From Lysobacter enzymogenes (GTDB taxonomy: Bacteria > Pseudomonadota > Gammaproteobacteria > Xanthomonadales > Xanthomonadaceae): 64,000 nt of DNA. The stretch covers positions 2,976,001-3,040,000 of the forward strand of contig NZ_CP067395.1 of assembly GCF_017355525.1 (NCBI RefSeq). The letters are read 5' to 3'. How positions within the stretch are numbered: position 1 is the first letter of the stretch; every line of letters begins with the position of its first letter. A model generated the notes under the pieces. That model did not search any database. It had not been told where the DNA came from and saw only the letters and a list, made by a program, of their open reading frames with translations. The translations under genes and the position numbers were made by a program. This document shows, piece after piece, positions 59,395 to 64,000 of this stretch.

Positions 59395-61838
59395 TCACTG
59401 CGCGCGGAACGCCTGCATCGGATCGCTGCGCGCCGCGCGCAGCGCCGGCCACACCGTAGCCAAGGCGGCGGCCGCCGCCAGCGCGCCGATCACCAAGGCG
59501 ATCGCCAGCGGATCGGCGGTGCTGATGCCGAACACGAAGCGCCGGATCAGGCGCGAGGCGGCCAGCGCCGCGCCGATGCCGAGCGCGAGCCCGAGCGCGA
59601 CCTGCGCGCCGCTGTCGCGCAGCACCAGCCGCACCAGCCGCGCCGGCGACGCGCCCATCGCCGCGCGCACGCCGTACTCGTGGCGGCGGGACGCGACCGC
59701 GATCGACAGCACCGCGTACAGGCCGATGCCGGCCAACAGCAAGGTCATCGCCGAGAACAGGCCGACCAGCAGCAACTGCATGGCGCTGCGTTGCAGGCCC
59801 GCCTCGACCACGGCGCGCATCCGCCGCACCTCGCCGATCGGCTGCTGCGGCGCCGCCTCGGCGACCGCGCGGCGCACCCGCACCTCGAAATCGGCGCCCG
59901 CGCCGCGCGCGCCGATCGCGTAGTTCAGCGGCCCGTATCCGCGGATCTTGGTCCACAGCTTGGGCGGCAGTTGCCGGAACGGGAGGTACAGGATCGGCGG
60001 CGCCGGCTGGTCCGGTCCGAACTGGCGCACGTCGCCGACCACGCCGACGATGCGCATCGCCGGCAAGGTCTCGCTGTCGGCGCCGCGGCCCATGCGCAGG
60101 GTCTGCCCGATCGGATCGCCGCGCAGGTGCTTGTCGACGAACGAGCGGCTGACCACGCACACCGGCTCGGCGCCGGCGTCGTCGCGGGCGTCGAACACGC
60201 GGCCGCGCACGGACGCGATGGCGAAGGTCGCGAAGAACTCGCCGTCGACCGGCCGGAACTGCGGTTGCACGGCGCTGCCGTCGGCGAGCGTCGCGGGCAT
60301 GTTCAACTGCGAGCCGATCGGCAGGTTGGTCGACATCGCGACCCGCTCGACGCCGGGCACCGCGCGCAGGCGCTGCATGATCGCCCGGCTTTGCGCCGCG
60401 ACCGCCGCCGCGTCGGGGTACAGCGGCTCGACCGGCGACAACGCGAACACCTGCACCGAGGCGCCGTCGAAGCCGAGCGGCACCGCGTTGAGTTCGTACA
60501 GGCTGCGCATGAACAGACTGGACACGACCAGCAACAGCGCCGCCAGCGCGACCTGCGCCACTACCATCGCGCGCGCCAGCCGGCCGGCGCCGCGGCTCAA
60601 GCCCGAGCGGCCGCCGCCGACGAGTTCGCCGGTCAGCGACCCGACCCGCGCGCGCCACGCGCCGACCGCCGACGCCAGCAATGCCAACAGCAGCCCGACC
60701 GCGAGCGCGAACGCCCAGCTCGCATCGATCAAGGCGATGTCGCCGTTGGGCAGCCACTGCGCCGGCGCCATGCGCTTGAGCAGGCGCAGGCAGGCCCAGG
60801 CCAGCGCCAGACCCGCGGCCGCGCCGACCGCGCCGATCAACAAGCCTTCGCCCAACGCCGGCATCGCCAGCCGCAGCGCCGGCGCGCCGAGCGCGGCGCG
60901 CACCGCGCTGTCGTGCGAGCGCAGCGCCGAGCGCTGCATCACCAGATTGGCGAGGTTGATCGCTGCGACCGCCAGCACGCACAAGGCCGCGGCGAAGAAC
61001 AGCCACAGCGCCGAACCGCTGCCGCCGGTGTAGAAGTCGCGCAGCGGCATCGCCTTGTAGCGGTTGCGCGCGAGGTAGTCGTAGTTGTCCGCCGGCAGGG
61101 TCGCGCGCCGCGCCTCGACCAGGGCGTGCATGCGCGCGTCGATGCGCGCGTCGCGGCCGGCGCCGGCGTCGTCGAAGCGCGCGATCACGTAATGGTTGGC
61201 GTCCATGTCCTGCGGCCCGCTCTGCAGGCGGATCGGGACGAGCAGGTCGAACGCCTGCGGCCAGGCGAAGCTTTCGGGCAGCACGCCGACCACGCTCGCG
61301 GGCCGTCCGTCCATGACGATGCTGGCGCCGAGCGCGTCGCTGCGGCCGCCGAAGCGGCGCATCCAGAAATCGTGGCTCAGCACCACCGCATCGGCGCCGC
61401 CGACCCGGTCTTCCTCGGCGCTGAAGTTGCGGCCCAGCGCCATCTTCACGCCCAGCGTGGCGAGAAAGCCGTGGTCGGCGGCCAGCACCGGGCCGACCAG
61501 CAAGGCGTCGCCGCGCACGATGTTGACGTTGCGCAGATAGGCGGACGCGATCCCCGCCGAGGCGGTCCCGGGCATCGCGCGCACGCTGTCGAGCATGGCC
61601 GGCGCGGACACCACGGTGTCGCCGTAATCCATGCCGACCGCGGCCAGCCGTCCGGCGTCCGGGAACGGCAACGGCCGCAGCAGTCCTTGGTAGAACAGCG
61701 AGAACACGGCCACGACCGCGGCGATGCCCAGGGCCAGGGTCAGGCTGGCGATGGCCAGATAGCCCGGCCGGCGCAACAGCGCGCGCCAGGCCTGGCGCCA
61801 TTCGGCCAGGATCGCCGCCATGTTCACGGCGACCGCGC

Positions 61839-61842
<4 letters not shown>
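59395..61842 (-). CDS. ABC transporter permease, MacB/FtsX (ADOP) type
   Basis: This 815-residue inner-membrane permease has the duplicated FtsX layout: an N-terminal helix (RPGYLAIASLTLALGIAAVV), a large periplasmic MacB-PCD domain, helix groups near residues 280-420, a second periplasmic domain and a last helix group with RRHEYGVRAAMGASPARLVR. This full-length, ATPase-lacking form is the ADOP family. Its start overlaps the ATPase stop by 4 bases (ATGA). With the ATPase and the HlyD-type protein it forms a MacAB-like pump that moves substrates from the periplasm outward. Confidence 0.87.
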
Positions 61843-62594
<752 letters not shown>

Positions 62595-62630
62595 CGCCGT
62601 TGCGTCCTTGGGTTGAAGATCGCCGCGCGC

Positions 62631-63899
62631 TCAGCGCACGCGCAGCGCCGGGTACTTGCTCCATTGCGCGGTGTCCGACAGGACCACGCGGTCGCCCGGG
62701 CGCAGGCCGGACTTCACCTCGATGCGGTCGCTGGAGGTCCGCCCGTAGACCACCGGCGTGCGTTGCGCGATCTCGCCGTCGCCGCGCAGCACGAACAGGC
62801 TCGAGGCGCCGCCCGGCGTCGCCGAGGAAGCGCGGCCGACGCTGACGACATCGCGCAGGCGCGCCACCACGATGTTGCCGTCGACCGACAGGTCCGGCCG
62901 CGCGCCGGCCGGCAGCGGCTGGGCGAAATCGATGTCGACGCTGACCCGGCCCTCGTGCACGGCCGGGTCGATCCGGGCGATGCGGCCCTCGGCCACGCCG
63001 TTGCGGGTGTCGACCCGCACCGGCAGATCCAGCACCAGATCCTTGGCCAGCGCCTCCGGCACCAGCAGGCGCGCGATCAGTTCGTCCTGCCGCGCCACCC
63101 GCGCCAGGCTCGCGCCGATCGCCACCTGCTGGCCGGGCTCGACCCCGACCTGCTGCAGGATGCCGTCGATGCCGGCGCGCACCTGCAACTCGTCGACGCT
63201 GCGTTCGGCCAGGCGCAGCGCGCTGGCCAGTTCGTCGCGGCGCGCGCGCTCGGCCTGCATCTGCGCGGCGAAATTGCTGCGCGCCGCGCCGACCCGCTGC
63301 TTCTCGATCGCGACCATGCTCTGGTCCTGGGCCATGCCGACTTCGCTCTGCATCAGCTCGAGCTTGGAGATCACCCCGGCGGCCAGGGCGCGGCGCAAGG
63401 CGTCGGTCTTGGCCGCGCTGATCTTGAGCTGCGACTCGGCTTTGGTCAGCACCGCTTCCTGGTCCAGGCGCTGCGAGTCGAGTTCGGTGCGCTTGGCCGC
63501 GATCGCCGCATCGGCGCCGGCCAGCGCGGCGCGCGCCTTCTCCAGCGTGGCCAGCGCCAGCGGGTTGCTGAGCCGCAGGATGACCGTGTCGGCGCCGACC
63601 CGCGCGCCGGGCTGGACCAGGATTTCCTGCACCGCGCCCTCGCCGCCGGCGGCGAGCCAGCGCACGTGCTTCGGCACCAGGGTGCCGGTGGCGCGGATTT
63701 CCTGGACCATGTCGCCGCGCTGGACCTCGTCGATCCACAGCTCCGAACGCGGCGCGCTCGGCATCGCCTCGTCCAGGCCCATGATCGCGAACGCCGCGGC
63801 GGCCAGCGCGGCCAGCGCCGCGGCCGAGACGAGCCGGCGTCGGGACAGCAGGCCGCGGGCCTTTTTCTGCTTGGGAATGTCCATCGGTATGGCAGTCAT
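62631..63899 (-). CDS. Periplasmic adaptor (HlyD/MacA-type) of the ABC efflux operon
   Basis: This 422-residue membrane-fusion protein has an N-terminal anchor helix (about residues 23-42), a beta-barrel/lipoyl part (GTLVPKHVRWLAAGGEGAVQ, VQPGARVGADTVILRLSNP), a long coiled hairpin (110-220; AAIAAKRTELDSQRLDQEAV), then the second lipoyl half (IDGILQQVGVEPGQQVAIGA) and membrane-proximal domain. It links the permease to an outer-membrane channel. Its ATG overlaps the stop of the gene at the right edge (ATGA), which may encode that channel. Confidence 0.88.
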   Translation of the reverse strand: MTAIPMDIPKQKKARGLLSRRRLVSAAALAALAAAAFAIMGLDEAMPSAPRSELWIDEVQRGDMVQEIRATGTLVPKHVRWLAAGGEGAVQEILVQPGARVGADTVILRLSNPLALATLEKARAALAGADAAIAAKRTELDSQRLDQEAVLTKAESQLKISAAKTDALRRALAAGVISKLELMQSEVGMAQDQSMVAIEKQRVGAARSNFAAQMQAERARRDELASALRLAERSVDELQVRAGIDGILQQVGVEPGQQVAIGASLARVARQDELIARLLVPEALAKDLVLDLPVRVDTRNGVAEGRIARIDPAVHEGRVSVDIDFAQPLPAGARPDLSVDGNIVVARLRDVVSVGRASSATPGGASSLFVLRGDGEIAQRTPVVYGRTSSDRIEVKSGLRPGDRVVLSDTAQWSKYPALRVR

Positions 63900-64000
63900 G
63901 CGCCGCGCTCCAATGCAACGCGCGCCAAGGCGGCGCGCTCCACCGCCACGCGTACGCCGGCCTCGTCCGCCGCCGGCGCCGCGCCCGGGCGCTGCGCCGG
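63896..64000 (-). CDS. Partial CDS at right edge, 3' end only, first gene of efflux operon
   Basis: The last 34 codons of a gene end in a TGA that overlaps the adaptor start (ATGA). The visible tail (DEAGVRVAVERAALARVALE, then RGA) is helical and GC-coded. Position first in a MacAB-like operon suggests an outer-membrane TolC-type channel protein, but the visible part is too short to show it. Confidence 0.55.
   Translation of the reverse strand, partial: PAQRPGAAPAADEAGVRVAVERAALARVALERGA

Overview
The window is a contiguous, very GC-rich chromosomal segment. Its gene content points to a Lysobacter-like member of the Xanthomonadaceae: a type IV secretion effector with the xanthomonad VirD4-interaction domain, Tat-exported L2-like class A beta-lactamases, an FtrA/rhodanese pair, a desT/desC/desB-like locus, secreted hydrolases, and many paired 'TGTAGGAGC' palindromes between genes. 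This assignment is inferred from gene families; there is no rRNA or tRNA in the window. No plasmid, prophage, integrase, transposase or CRISPR array was recognised.

Layout. 1-6.3 kb: secreted family-8 glycoside hydrolase, membrane acyltransferase, short 6-phosphogluconate dehydrogenase, alpha/beta hydrolase, YciI protein. 6.4-13.5 kb: YdhF-like aldo-keto reductase, MESH1-like alarmone hydrolase, RidA protein, divergent rhodanese/ftrA, secreted amidohydrolase, zinc-less sirtuin. 13.6-25.9 kb: small-molecule and lipid metabolism, with three glutathione S-transferases each next to a regulator of a different family (Lrp, LysR, ArsR), a sterol-desaturase pair, and the divergent desT / desC-desB unsaturated fatty acid locus. 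A run of small coupled genes (lipoprotein, ATP-grasp, two unknowns) lies at 21.9-24.1 kb. 26.4-28.9 kb: alkaline phosphatase and a coupled exported protein. 28.9-30.4 kb: a two-gene YcaO locus, a 45-residue peptide, a hairpin and then the YcaO enzyme, which looks like a minimal RiPP system. 30.6-32.8 kb: a candidate type IV secretion toxin (lysozyme-like, peptidoglycan-binding and XVIPCD regions) with an upstream lipoprotein that may be its immunity protein. 33.54-35.49 kb: an AT-rich foreign insert carrying one DUF262-AlbA_2 (Schlafen) fusion gene, a candidate single-gene phage defence; next to it is the C-terminal stub of a TonB-domain gene. 35.5-43.1 kb: M28 peptidase, LysR regulator with MFS exporter, VirK-like protein, and two tandem class A beta-lactamases with duplicated promoters. 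43.2-53.4 kb: NHL-propeller/M23-like fusion, a 964-residue LysM protein, OsmC, metallophosphoesterase. 53.4-57.9 kb: a 590-bp composite palindrome, a TonB-dependent receptor, a nuclease-like protein. 58.3-64.0 kb: a metallopeptidase-like protein and a MacAB-type efflux operon whose first gene runs off the right edge.

The strongest candidates for undescribed biology are the peptide-YcaO pair, the DUF262-AlbA_2 island, the XVIPCD toxin/lipoprotein pair, the second beta-lactamase with a shortened omega loop, and the composite palindrome at 53.7-54.3 kb. Where a promoter or operator is proposed, it rests on sequence symmetry and position only.
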